33,171 nucleotides of DNA from assembly GCA_900316355.1 (NCBI GenBank), contig ONCQ01000035.1, forward strand, positions 1 to 33,171. Direction: 5' to 3'. The position numbers and the translations under genes are program-made. Under the pieces are notes generated by a model. It had not been told where the DNA came from. It saw only the letters and a program-made list of their open reading frames with translations, and ran no database searches. The stretch's first letter is position 1. Each line of letters begins with the position of its first letter. The stretch comes from an uncultured Prevotellaceae bacterium. GTDB lineage: Bacteria > Bacteroidota > Bacteroidia > Bacteroidales > Bacteroidaceae. Below, piece by piece: positions 9,016 to 16,432 of the stretch.

Positions 9016-9046
9016 TTGCAGCATCTGAAAATAATACATACATTTG
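9016..9046 (+). promoter_or_regulatory. Promoter of the candidate small RNA
   Basis: TTG at 9016-9018, a 20-base spacer and TACATTTG at 9039-9046 make a textbook Bacteroidota promoter. No ORF follows before the terminator at 9090-9117. Confidence 0.75.
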
Positions 9047-9052
9047 CACCGT

Positions 9053-9117
9053 GTTTTTCATGGTATTAGATTTAAGGTTAATGAAAGGTAGGTTGTCGTG
9101 AGACAACCTCCTTTTTT
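9053..9117 (+). ncRNA. Candidate small RNA, possibly Bacteroidales-1 type
   Basis: A unit of about 65 nt is bounded by a strong promoter and a terminator (perfect 8-bp stem 9090-9097 with 9102-9109, then six T). The body begins GTGTTTTTCATGGTATTAG and holds no ORF. I recall this body as recurrent in Bacteroidales, where a promoter-to-terminator RNA of this kind is known as the Bacteroidales-1 motif. That assignment is from memory and uncertain. The boundaries are seen in the sequence. Confidence 0.55.
9090..9117 (+). terminator. Terminator of the candidate small RNA
   Basis: The stem AGGTTGTC / GACAACCT has loop GTGA and is followed by CC and TTTTTT at 9112-9117. Confidence 0.8.
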
Positions 9118-9171
9118 GTTATCCCCCCCATCCACTCACACAACCATGAATCGCGACAAATTAAAGATTTC

Positions 9172-9198
9172 TTAACAAATTTCATGCGCACACCGCAC
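9172..9198 (+). repeat. 27-bp dispersed repeat, copy 1
   Basis: The sequence TTAACAAATTTCATGCGCAC plus seven more bases is repeated perfectly on the opposite strand at 17732-17758. Here it is followed by a weak hairpin (AGATGG with CCATCT). At the other copy it runs into a long stem-loop. Confidence 0.8.
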
Positions 9199-9266
9199 AG
9201 ATGGCGATTAATGCAGTCCATCTTTAGTGGGCCCTAATGTACCCAAATAAGCACAAAAGGAGCGTC

Positions 9267-9316
9267 TAATCCAAAAAAGTCATGACTATTTCGGATTATA
9301 ATCCAAAAAAGTCGTG
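9267..9316. repeat. Two 18-bp direct repeats, 32-bp spacing
   Basis: TAATCCAAAAAAGTCATG at 9267-9284 and the same with one change at 9299-9316 are three helical turns apart. An inverted partial copy (TTTTGGATT) follows near 9321-9329. The layout resembles a binding-site array. No adjacent gene is clearly its target. Confidence 0.6.
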
Positions 9317-9407
9317 TAAATTTTGGATTTGAACGCATTTAGTACTAATTATTCGGTGTGATGGAATTCTATTAGTTTCTTTGAAACAAGTTACTGAATA
9401 ATGCTAC

Positions 9408-9596
9408 TCATTCCTTCACAATTTTCCATCTTTTGGCTGCTGCACGACACCTGCGTCGTGCCTCTTTCTCCTTGTCTGTCAGGTTCACGGTCATGCTACG
9501 CCACAAGGCAGCCCGAACTTCCTTCGAGAATTCAGGGCTTATGGGTTTGCGTGGTGAAAAAATAACATGTTGATACTTTGTAACTTTACGGGGCAA
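9408..9596 (-). CDS. Doubtful small ORF, up to 62 aa
   Basis: A basic reading frame ends in a helix-like tail (EARRRCRAAAKRWKIVKE). I do not recognise it. The only start for the full length is a TTG at 9596 that lies inside a -7 promoter box (9594-9601), which is not usable. The first in-frame ATG gives only 28 aa. It may be a remnant of a longer gene or a chance ORF with a real promoter in front. Confidence 0.25.
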   Translation of the reverse strand: MPRKVTKYQHVIFSPRKPISPEFSKEVRAALWRSMTVNLTDKEKEARRRCRAAAKRWKIVKE

Positions 9597-9601
9597 ATGT
9601 A
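9594..9601 (-). promoter_or_regulatory. Minus-strand -7 box TACATTTG
   Basis: It fits TAnnTTTG. A TTTCTTTGG lies further upstream with a 23-base gap, longer than usual. A conserved block upstream (9637-9661) is shared with the promoter at 14131-14160. Confidence 0.4.
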
Positions 9602-9636
9602 GGCTTTATTGTAGAATAATCGGCCAAAGAAAGTCA

Positions 9637-9661
9637 AAAAAATGTGGAGGTGGATGAAAAA
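9637..9661 (-). repeat. 25-bp block shared by two promoters, copy 1
   Basis: AAAAAATGTGGAGGTGGATG and five more A match 14174-14198 with two changes. Both copies lie just upstream of a minus-strand TTTCTTTG -33 region, so they may be an upstream promoter element or a binding site. Confidence 0.55.
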
Positions 9662-9753
9662 TACGGGAATAAAGAATCGGGAGAATCATGGAGCGACTAG
9701 GCAGGTGCTGCTGCTGTGTCGCAAAATTCGTAGTGTTTTGCCTGTTTGTTTAT

Positions 9754-11073
9754 TTATTGCTTTTTGAAAACCATACCAAAGACTTCTCCCTTTTCGTTGC
9801 GAGCACTGACTACCAGTCTATTGTAAGTCAAAAGCGCTATGGAAAATTCTTTGGTTCCTTGACTACTTGTCAACGTTAGTGATGTAGATGTGTTGGTATA
9901 ACTGAAACCATAACTTTCATCAAGTTTGTTTCCGTCCCAGTATTTGTATGTACCCGTCTTATTTGAGTTGAGCACCAATTCAAGAGACTCATCGTAGTAA
10001 GTCCATTTCCAGGTTCCAGTGATGGAGGGATTAGCGGTATAGTCTGTTTGCTTGTATGCTATGTCGTCTCCATCTCTCCAAGTGGTTCCATTTATATTGC
10101 TGACATCCCAGGTCTCATAGTCTCCGCCATCATTATAATTGACCCTCAATGCATTCCCGCTATTCGTTAATGTCCATGTGAATGGAGCATATTCATTTTC
10201 GGTAACTCTGAAACTATTTAACTTGCAGTCAAATTCCTGATAGATACCTGTACCGTCAGGATTAATCACCTGATAACATACCCAATAATCATCATCACCG
10301 AGTTCCTCCAACATCCAAGCACCAATGTATTTCGCATTTCCATTTTTCTTATACGCTGCAGGATACTGTGTTCTTTTGGACAGATCCAAGATGCCTAGTT
10401 GGAAGATGTATGTAAGGTCATCTACTTCGCCATCCCAGACATCCTGCACCTCAATTCTTTGTTCACTGATATAAGTCACTTGCAGGTCACAGTCCCAGTC
10501 ATCGGACCGTCCACTGCTGCGATTGGCGAAACGAAAATGATACAGGTTCCCTATTTTCTGCCATGAATATTGAATCGTGACTGATGGGGTATTGGTATTT
10601 TCATCGTACCATACGAAGGTGGCTGAATTGTCATTGTTGATAGTCAGTTGCCCCACCTCGTCAGTGTGATCACTTGTTCTTCCACTCCAAATGCCAACAA
10701 CTGGGTCATCATTAGGCCCCGGAGCAATTGCCTTCTGGCTGACATTGATGGTTGTTGAAGCCTCACCTGTACTGATGGTTAATGCGCAACTGCGAGGTGT
10801 GGAGCTGGCCGATGTGGACAATGTAACAGCAGCATCATTTGTACCGGATGCGGGTGACACAGTAAGCCAATCAGGAATTCCTGAAATCTTCCAAGAGGTA
10901 TTGCTCTTGATCAATACTGTTGTGGAACCGCCATTGGCTTCGAAAGAAACAGTGGATTGATCCACATTCACGTAGTAATTTTTATCGGACTCTGGATCAC
11001 CACACGACGAAGAAGATAATCCAACGAAGACGATGGCTAACAGCACAAACGCATAAAAAAGATTCTTTTTCAT
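9754..11073 (-). CDS. BACON-domain lipoprotein
   Basis: A 439-aa predicted lipoprotein. Translation from ATG 11073 gives a signal peptide with Cys24 after LSSSS, then an N-terminal BACON domain (about 33-110, with VDQSTVSFEANGGSTTVLI). A C-terminal part of about 300 residues contains three similar beta-rich segments, each with a GTW or GAW core (IWSG, GAWMLEE, GTWKWTYYDES), resembling lipocalin-like repeats. BACON domains are common in gut Bacteroidota surface proteins and may bind mucin or glycans. No enzyme motif is seen. ATG 11097 would add eight residues and is less likely. It is the last of three co-oriented lipoprotein genes. Confidence 0.75.
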   Translation of the reverse strand: MKKNLFYAFVLLAIVFVGLSSSSCGDPESDKNYYVNVDQSTVSFEANGGSTTVLIKSNTSWKISGIPDWLTVSPASGTNDAAVTLSTSASSTPRSCALTISTGEASTTINVSQKAIAPGPNDDPVVGIWSGRTSDHTDEVGQLTINNDNSATFVWYDENTNTPSVTIQYSWQKIGNLYHFRFANRSSGRSDDWDCDLQVTYISEQRIEVQDVWDGEVDDLTYIFQLGILDLSKRTQYPAAYKKNGNAKYIGAWMLEELGDDDYWVCYQVINPDGTGIYQEFDCKLNSFRVTENEYAPFTWTLTNSGNALRVNYNDGGDYETWDVSNINGTTWRDGDDIAYKQTDYTANPSITGTWKWTYYDESLELVLNSNKTGTYKYWDGNKLDESYGFSYTNTSTSLTLTSSQGTKEFSIALLTYNRLVVSARNEKGEVFGMVFKKQ

Positions 11074-11129
11074 GAGATTAATTTTTAATAATTTCATACT
11101 ATTTATTTGTAATTCAAATCCTTAGTCCT

Positions 11130-11954
11130 CTAGCTTATAGAATAAGTTGTACTATGCATAGTTATTTCTTTCTTTTTTTTATAGTCAAATATAGAAAAGG
11201 TTGCTGTAATAGTAGCTTGAGAGGCCGTCGTTACAACCACATCGCAAGAAGACTGTTTGTCTTCATCTTTTCCGAAGGTAATAATATTTGATGGTGATGA
11301 AGAAAATGTACCTCCTGAAATAGTATATGTGGCTTTAATTCCACAAACACCTCGTGAATATGCTTTTTCTTTTGCTAGTATAGCCAAATGAAGGAACAGT
11401 ATTATTTGCTTTTTAGAACCCTGGTAAAATGTTGCCTTCTTCTCGCTTCCATGCACAATAGAAAAATTATAACGTTCATTATCCGGTAAAACATAATATT
11501 TGGCAGATTCAAGCCAATCGATGTCCAATGCAGTCTTATTGAATATCTGACTTCCATCAACAGTAATCAACTTATCACCTTGATAATTTAATGTCTTATT
11601 TCCTATTTTAAGAGTTGTACCAGAAATCTGGTATTCAAAAGAGAATGGGGTCGTATTCCTGGAAACACCAAAATATGTATCATTTTCATGTGAATAATCC
11701 TTGCCTATCCCCTTGCCATTACCCAAGAAATAAAGTGTTGTAAAATCTCTGCGAAGTGTAGCATTATCCACACCCCATAATGACAGATCATAACTATTAT
11801 TTGATACCCATGCGTTATTAATAAGCACATTCTCATCAATTTTCAGATTGAGATTATCATCTGTATTCTCAGTTCTATCATCTTGACATGCGGTGAATAC
11901 AACACACATAGTTATCAATAATAACGTCGGAAGAACTATATTGAGAAATTTCAT
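11130..11954 (-). CDS. Predicted lipoprotein of unknown function
   Basis: 274 aa with a clear lipoprotein signal (FTAC, Cys23). The rest is beta-rich and Asn/Ser/Thr-rich, without a domain I recognise. A segment around 30-115 (NNAWVSNNSYDLSL ... LNYQGDKLITVDG) reads like the lipocalin-like domains of its neighbours. Its signal peptide is close to that of the next gene (both CVxFTAC), suggesting related surface proteins in one cluster. It is AT-rich compared with the flanking core genes. Confidence 0.6.
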   Translation of the reverse strand: MKFLNIVLPTLLLITMCVVFTACQDDRTENTDDNLNLKIDENVLINNAWVSNNSYDLSLWGVDNATLRRDFTTLYFLGNGKGIGKDYSHENDTYFGVSRNTTPFSFEYQISGTTLKIGNKTLNYQGDKLITVDGSQIFNKTALDIDWLESAKYYVLPDNERYNFSIVHGSEKKATFYQGSKKQIILFLHLAILAKEKAYSRGVCGIKATYTISGGTFSSSPSNIITFGKDEDKQSSCDVVVTTASQATITATFSIFDYKKKKEITMHSTTYSIS

Positions 11955-12054
11955 TTTAATATGACTTTTGAGTTTGTCATGTTAATAATTTTCAGTCCTT
12001 TTATTTAGTATTTAAGCACCCTTTAGATACTAAACTAAACTTGAAATTTAATTG

Positions 12055-12084
12055 TATTGGCAGCGACAATTGTCGCTGCCAATA
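12055..12084. terminator. Perfect 30-bp palindrome between lipoprotein genes
   Basis: TATTGGCAGCGACAA and its exact reverse complement meet without a loop base. It lies 35 bases past the stop of the 12119-13678 gene and 100 bases before the next start. A terminator or a protein binding site are both possible. The T-content after it on the minus strand is modest. Confidence 0.55.
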
Positions 12085-12118
12085 TTTTAATTCAACAGTT
12101 TTACGCAATTAGTTTTCA

Positions 12119-13678
12119 CTATTTTGTAAATCTAACTGTCTCACCAATCTCTTCATAATAGAGCTCGAGGAAACTGGATCCACGATTAAAGATGGTCAGG
12201 ACATATTCCGGTTCATATTCCTCCTCTGCCATTATCAAAATATATTTGCCGGAGAGAGCCCAATAAATATTCTCTTTATCACCATCATATTTCAAATAGC
12301 CCTTCCCAGTTGAAGCCAAATTGATGGTCCATAATTCGTTATCATCATCTCGATATTTCCATGTACCCACTACGTTGGACGTGGATAATGTATTATCGGT
12401 CTTATTAAGTGTAACATTTCCCCAGAGATTATCGGAGCTGTTGATTTTCATTTGATTTGTGCTAAATGCCTTAACAGTAACCGTATATCTTATATCGTCA
12501 AAAACAACAGTGATGTCATTGTTAGACACTGAGTATGTGAATGAACCTCCATACATAGGGTCCCACATGTCGTCACCTTCATCACCGTCAGCTTCAATAT
12601 AGACGCCCTTGCTACCGTTGCTGTCAAATGTGACTGTTAGGAGTTTTCCATTATTTTTCATCATCCATGTAGTGCCTTTTATTATTGACGCATCAAAACC
12701 AGTCTCAGCATCATTATCTGATGTGATGGCACGGACATTACATCCTTTGTTACGTGTCTGTGGCATAATTAGCCATTTCTCGCTACTGCTAGGTTCATAT
12801 ATACCGCCAAAAAGATATGCGCCAGAAAGATCATTGGCATCAACGGTGGCTGTCCAGTACCAGGCTCCTATATCTTCATGATCCTTTTTACTGCCTTCAT
12901 AATAACCACTACAAGGGAAGTAAACATAGCTGCCGTTAGGACCTGTGAATTTAATGAGTTTCTTTCCATTAATAGTGGCATAAGAAATTGTACACTTTTG
13001 ACATAGTTCTTTGTAATCATCTTGTGTCGGCATTTGCCATTTGCTTCCCCATTTTTTTAGGGCAACATCATAATCGGTACTAGTAATATTGCTCCCGATG
13101 TTTTTGACAGATGCTTCTGTACCATTACAATGCTTATAATTTGACCAAGTATAAGAACTTTTCGTCGCGACTTCACCCCAAGCATAGAAATCACCATACT
13201 GCTCGGCTGAAGATGCACCAATATTCATCGTTGCCCATTTCTTTTTTGAGGGTAAGCCCAAGTCAACCCACTCATGACCATTCGTGTATCCAGTTATGTT
13301 TGTGCTGGGGGTGCCTCCTCCTTTAGCCTCCTGATTAATCTGCAAGTATGCACTCGCATTGCCGCCCTTGAACTGTAAAGAAACGCTTCTAGATGTAGTG
13401 CTAGAATTTTGAAAAGCAACGACTTTTATGGTCGTAGTACCAGTACCACTACTAGAAGGATCCACTGATATCCAACTTGGAGCTCCTTCAACATTCCATG
13501 CCACATTACTGCTTACGGTTAATGTCGTAGAACCACCCGTCGATTCATAAGAGAGCGAAGTTTGACTTAAATCCACAAAGTCTTCAACGGTATCTGGTTC
13601 TGGACTAGGACAAGCCGTAAAAATAACACACATACACAGCAGTAAAGTTGTCGAGAAAATCTGTCTGAGATTTTTCAT
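12119..13678 (-). CDS. BACON-FISUMP lipoprotein
   Basis: 519 aa with a lipoprotein signal (FTAC, Cys23), a BACON domain (about 36-117), a FISUMP domain (Fibrobacter succinogenes major paralogous domain, about 128-318) and a C-terminal lipocalin-like tail (about 330-519). FISUMP signs are GHEWVDLGLPS, GDFYAWGE, KKWGSKWQMPT and the closing GCNVRAI. Such proteins are exported surface proteins of unclear function. The FISUMP fold resembles the C-type-lectin/FGE group, so ligand binding is plausible. It is preceded by an unusually long leader. Confidence 0.75.
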   Translation of the reverse strand: MKNLRQIFSTTLLLCMCVIFTACPSPEPDTVEDFVDLSQTSLSYESTGGSTTLTVSSNVAWNVEGAPSWISVDPSSSGTGTTTIKVVAFQNSSTTSRSVSLQFKGGNASAYLQINQEAKGGGTPSTNITGYTNGHEWVDLGLPSKKKWATMNIGASSAEQYGDFYAWGEVATKSSYTWSNYKHCNGTEASVKNIGSNITSTDYDVALKKWGSKWQMPTQDDYKELCQKCTISYATINGKKLIKFTGPNGSYVYFPCSGYYEGSKKDHEDIGAWYWTATVDANDLSGAYLFGGIYEPSSSEKWLIMPQTRNKGCNVRAITSDNDAETGFDASIIKGTTWMMKNNGKLLTVTFDSNGSKGVYIEADGDEGDDMWDPMYGGSFTYSVSNNDITVVFDDIRYTVTVKAFSTNQMKINSSDNLWGNVTLNKTDNTLSTSNVVGTWKYRDDDNELWTINLASTGKGYLKYDGDKENIYWALSGKYILIMAEEEYEPEYVLTIFNRGSSFLELYYEEIGETVRFTK

Positions 13679-14125
13679 GTCTTATCCCCTAATTCGTAAC
13701 GGGGGCAACCTTTAGTGCCTTGCCAGTCCCCATACAAGGATAATTCATGAACTTAAAGTGTTAGCAGGGATACAAAAAAGCGTGGGAAACTGTACTTGTT
13801 GCTCGTCCCACGGCCTAAGGCTCTAGCATTGCCCTTACATCGTCAGGAAGAGCAACGCAGAAGCCCACGCGAGAGGATATGCTAATCGTATGCATCATTC
13901 GCATCTTACCTATAAAGACACGATGAATGTCATAGAGTTACATATTCCCACATAGGACATCTACTATTGCCTTGCTTTTGACGATGGTTTAGGAATTTGC
14001 TAGATTCTAGGCCGTCAAAGAACAAAGCGCTGAGTAAACGCCTTTTATGTATATGCATCCCACCCGCCCAGCTTCTGCTATAAGGGCATTTCTGCACCTT
14101 CAGACGTCCACTTTCGAGGTAAGGA
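13679..14125 (-). promoter_or_regulatory. Long structured 5' leader of the BACON-FISUMP gene
   Basis: About 450 nt separate the promoter at 14131-14160 from the start codon at 13678, and no convincing ORF fills them. Read on the minus strand the region is rich in self-complementary segments: TTGACG with CGTCAA around a CTAGA/TCTAG helix, a GATGTC/GACAT pairing, and the terminator-like fold at 13774-13870. It could be a cis-acting riboregulator or an independent RNA of about 350 nt that ends at that fold. I do not recognise a named class. Confidence 0.5.
13774..13870 (-). terminator. Nested stem-loop with T-tract inside the leader
   Basis: On the minus strand GCGTGGG (13864-13870) pairs with CCCACGC (13780-13786), and inside it GTTGCTC (13850-13856) pairs with GAGCAAC (13798-13804). 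Six T follow at 13774-13779. This is a terminator-like structure about 95 bases ahead of the start codon, so it could attenuate the downstream gene. Confidence 0.65.
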
Positions 14126-14130
14126 CGCTG

Positions 14131-14160
14131 CAAAAGTAAGGATTTGTTGGGAATCAGCAA
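14131..14160 (-). promoter_or_regulatory. Promoter of the lipoprotein cluster leader
   Basis: On the minus strand TTG (14158-14160), a 19-base spacer and TACTTTTG (14131-14138) form a good Bacteroidota promoter. The 25-bp block at 14174-14198 lies just upstream. Confidence 0.7.
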
Positions 14161-14173
14161 AGAAAAACAATGG

Positions 14174-14198
14174 AAAAAATGTGGAGGGGGACGAAAAA
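14174..14198 (-). repeat. 25-bp block shared by two promoters, copy 2
   Basis: It matches 9637-9661 at 23 of 25 bases and sits directly upstream of the promoter at 14131-14160. Confidence 0.55.
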
Positions 14199-14214
14199 AC
14201 GATGATTCCTATTC

Positions 14215-14345
14215 CGCCGCATCAATCATAAAAGCCAACAGCGTTATACTCCTTTGTCGCCAGTGCTTCAATGGTCAAGAATTTAGCTTTAGGCAGCTGT
14301 GCGCAAACCCGCCACAGTCCTGCCCCGGCCACTTTGGGCTATACT
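14215..14345 (+). pseudogene. 3' remnant of a HU-HIG family gene
   Basis: Conceptual translation gives SIIKANSVILLCRQ and, further on, LALGSCAQTR and PGHFG in different frames. These match the C-terminus of the intact protein at 16885-17679 (SKRITSLLRRL, IALGSSAQTR, PGHFG). At the DNA level the last 55 bases are recognisably alike, with a one-base loss in the C-run near 14330. No 5' part is present. It overlaps the end of the ATPase gene by a few bases. Confidence 0.65.
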
Positions 14346-15739
14346 AATGCAATAGGTATGGGAGGATTAATAGAACTATACAGGGTCGATATAGCATATA
14401 ATGGATTTATTGAAATGCGTCTCAGTGTATTCTCATCCTGCTTGTCCTCATTTTCCAGCAATGAGAAGTTCTCTAAAGAGCAGCGTATGGCATCCGTCAG
14501 GTGTTTCTTTCTCATAAATTCACGGAGGCTCTTCATTTTTCCGCTAGTGCCAGCCTTGCACTCTATAGGCAACACCTTCATGTCACGGGTAATGATGTAA
14601 TCCACTTCTGAGCGTGTTCCCTCTGCTGTGTTTTCCCAGTAGTATAAGTCGTGTTGTGAACGCGGATTATTGTATTTCACCAGCTCCCATCCAAGCACCA
14701 TCTCTGCCAGTCCGCCTTTGTTCACCAAATCCTCTGCAGTTCCAGCTATAATCAGTTCTGTGAGTTGTTGGGCACTACCTAAATCCATATCCAAGATACG
14801 CAGGAGCAAACCACTGTCAAGATAGATGTACTTGCGATACTTTTCATTGATTTCCGCACCGAGCGGAAGCCCATTGGCTGCTGTATGGCTGACACGCTTG
14901 ATGATACCAGCATCACATAGAAGCCCCAATGCCTTTTTCACCTCCTCTGCACGGTAGTTACCTTCGACTTGGCTGTAAACGAATTTGTTGCCAATTTGGA
15001 GTATCACACTTTGCAATGTGTTCCGAAGCAGTGTCGGGTCAACCTTCTTGGCATATTTTACAAAGTCGTCATAGTAGGTGAGTTGGATGTCGTCAAGCTC
15101 TGTCTGACATTGTCTGTAGTCGTGGCTGGTTATCCACGCTGCCACACAGGCAGGCATGCCACCAACCATCAAGAATGTACGATAATGCTGCACCAAGTCA
15201 TTATGAAGAGCTGTCAGCAAGGGCTTGTTGCTACTTGCTTCCTTTTTTACTTTTACCCACGACGATTTCCCTTCTGCAATCAAAAACTCGTCAAAGGAAA
15301 AAGGATAGACAAATAGTGAGCGTATTCGTCCCACGCCAAAAGACGGCAGTTCCTTTAGAGCGAACTCCAACAGGGAACCTGCGGCAACGACGTGCAATCC
15401 GGGGAAGTCCTCTTTGAATGACCACAGGCTTTTTATTGCAGCAAGACAGTCTTGTATCTCATCGAGAAAAATCAAAGTCTTGCCAGGCTCTACAGGCATA
15501 TTGTATAGCATACCAAGGCTGTTGGCAAGTTCATGGACATCATGTACTTTCTCGAATACATCTTTCAGGTCAGGACGTTTTTCAAAGTTAACTTCAATAA
15601 AGTAGTCGAAACTTTCACCCAAATGTTCTACGGCCCACGACTTCCCGACTTGACGCGCACCACGTAGCAGTAAAGGTTTCAGGCTTCTGCTGTTCTTCCA
15701 TTCAAGTAGAAGGGCATCTATTGATCGCTCTATATACAT
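14339..15739 (-). CDS. AAA-type ATPase with DUF4143 domain
   Basis: 466 aa. An N-terminal ATPase domain has Walker A RGARQVGKS (27-34) and Walker B LIFLDEIQD (about 89-97), a sensor region VVAAGSLLEFAL, and a C-terminal DUF4143 region (about 200-380) with the nuclease-like signs LYYWENTAEGTRSEVDYII and LPIECKAG. That last part resembles the PD-(D/E)XK arrangement (D, then E-x-K). Such proteins are abundant, often in many copies per genome, in Bacteroidota. Function is unknown. Toxin-antitoxin or defence roles have been suggested for some relatives. It has its own promoter and an upstream repeat array. Confidence 0.85.
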   Translation of the reverse strand: MYIERSIDALLLEWKNSRSLKPLLLRGARQVGKSWAVEHLGESFDYFIEVNFEKRPDLKDVFEKVHDVHELANSLGMLYNMPVEPGKTLIFLDEIQDCLAAIKSLWSFKEDFPGLHVVAAGSLLEFALKELPSFGVGRIRSLFVYPFSFDEFLIAEGKSSWVKVKKEASSNKPLLTALHNDLVQHYRTFLMVGGMPACVAAWITSHDYRQCQTELDDIQLTYYDDFVKYAKKVDPTLLRNTLQSVILQIGNKFVYSQVEGNYRAEEVKKALGLLCDAGIIKRVSHTAANGLPLGAEINEKYRKYIYLDSGLLLRILDMDLGSAQQLTELIIAGTAEDLVNKGGLAEMVLGWELVKYNNPRSQHDLYYWENTAEGTRSEVDYIITRDMKVLPIECKAGTSGKMKSLREFMRKKHLTDAIRCSLENFSLLENEDKQDENTLRRISINPLYAISTLYSSINPPIPIALV

Positions 15740-15765
15740 ACATCCTTTTTGTTATTATACTGGTG

Positions 15766-15796
15766 CAAAAATAGACTTTTTCTTTGAGATACACAA
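15766..15796 (-). promoter_or_regulatory. Promoter of the DUF4143 ATPase gene
   Basis: On the minus strand TTG (15794-15796), exactly 20 bases and TATTTTTG (15766-15773). The leader is about 20 bases to ATG 15739. Confidence 0.75.
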
Positions 15797-15813
15797 AAAA
15801 TATTGTTTATTTC

Positions 15814-15897
15814 TGATAAAACCGAGACGAAAAAGATGTGATTGTTTGATAAAACCGAGAGGAAAATCAAAATCAATATTGACAAAACCGAGAGGAA
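15814..15897. promoter_or_regulatory. Three 18-bp direct repeats at 33-bp spacing upstream of the ATPase promoter
   Basis: TGATAAAACCGAGACGAA (15814-15831), TGATAAAACCGAGAGGAA (15847-15864) and TGACAAAACCGAGAGGAA (15880-15897) recur at exactly 33 bp with unrelated spacers. The nearest copy ends 17 bases from the -33 element at 15794-15796. Equal three-turn spacing on one DNA face suggests cooperative binding, possibly autoregulation. Confidence 0.7.
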
Positions 15898-15981
15898 TGC
15901 ACATGCAATATGCAGGAATTCTCAAAGGATTGTTTTTGAAGTCAACTGTATGTAGAAACTTTCATGTCAAATCCATAAAAA

Positions 15982-16347
15982 CTAATCATAATGTTCAAAA
16001 GTTTCCTCCAGTTCCTGAAAGGCCGCTTTAAGCTTCTCTGCGAACTTTGAATCCTGCAAGATTGAAATAAGTTCTTCTTTTGTACCTGAGGCGACATTGT
16101 ACGTCGATTTATATATTCCCGATGGGATGTATGCTGCCGCCTGAATATAACGCATTTTGGGATCTGGAACTACATCTTTAGGCATTTTGTACACTTTCAG
16201 ACCATACGTTCCTACAAATTCCTTTGTCAGCTTATCCGGATTCGGAAAGAACTCCATAATAGGAGTAAAGTCACCATAGTCAGGCACATGGTCTTTAATC
16301 TGCTGGACCATGATAGCAATAATTCTTTTTATTTCTTCTTCCATCAT
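15982..16347 (-). CDS. Small acidic protein of unknown function
   Basis: 121 aa, without signal peptide or membrane segment. It has an N-terminal helix (EEEIKRIIAIMVQQIKDHV), a central beta-rich part and a C-terminal helix (FAEKLKAAFQELEETFEHYD). I do not recognise the family. A second ATG at 16344 is an equal start candidate. It has its own promoter and lies in the AT-rich accessory stretch next to the DUF4143 ATPase. Confidence 0.6.
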   Translation of the reverse strand: MMEEEIKRIIAIMVQQIKDHVPDYGDFTPIMEFFPNPDKLTKEFVGTYGLKVYKMPKDVVPDPKMRYIQAAAYIPSGIYKSTYNVASGTKEELISILQDSKFAEKLKAAFQELEETFEHYD

Positions 16348-16432
16348 CTTGTAATAATTATCATTATAACTGGATACGAATGAATTCTTATATTCTTATA
16401 TATTCTTCCCTTTTGCATCCACTTTCGTTGTG

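Noticed and set aside
12119..13678. Diversity-generating retroelement target (FISUMP/C-lectin-like C-terminus)
   Set aside because: No reverse transcriptase, accessory gene or template repeat is present in the window.
13774..14125. tmRNA or RNase P RNA
   Set aside because: No tRNA-like CCA end, tag frame or the conserved RNase P core sequences could be found.
15814..15897. CRISPR array
   Set aside because: Only three 18-bp repeats with 15-bp spacers, not the repeat and spacer sizes of CRISPR, and no cas gene nearby. The position next to a promoter fits operators better.
15846..16031. Plus-strand 61-aa ORF through the repeat array
   Set aside because: It begins at a weak start inside the operator-like repeats and runs into the 3' end of the opposite gene. 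No promoter is seen.
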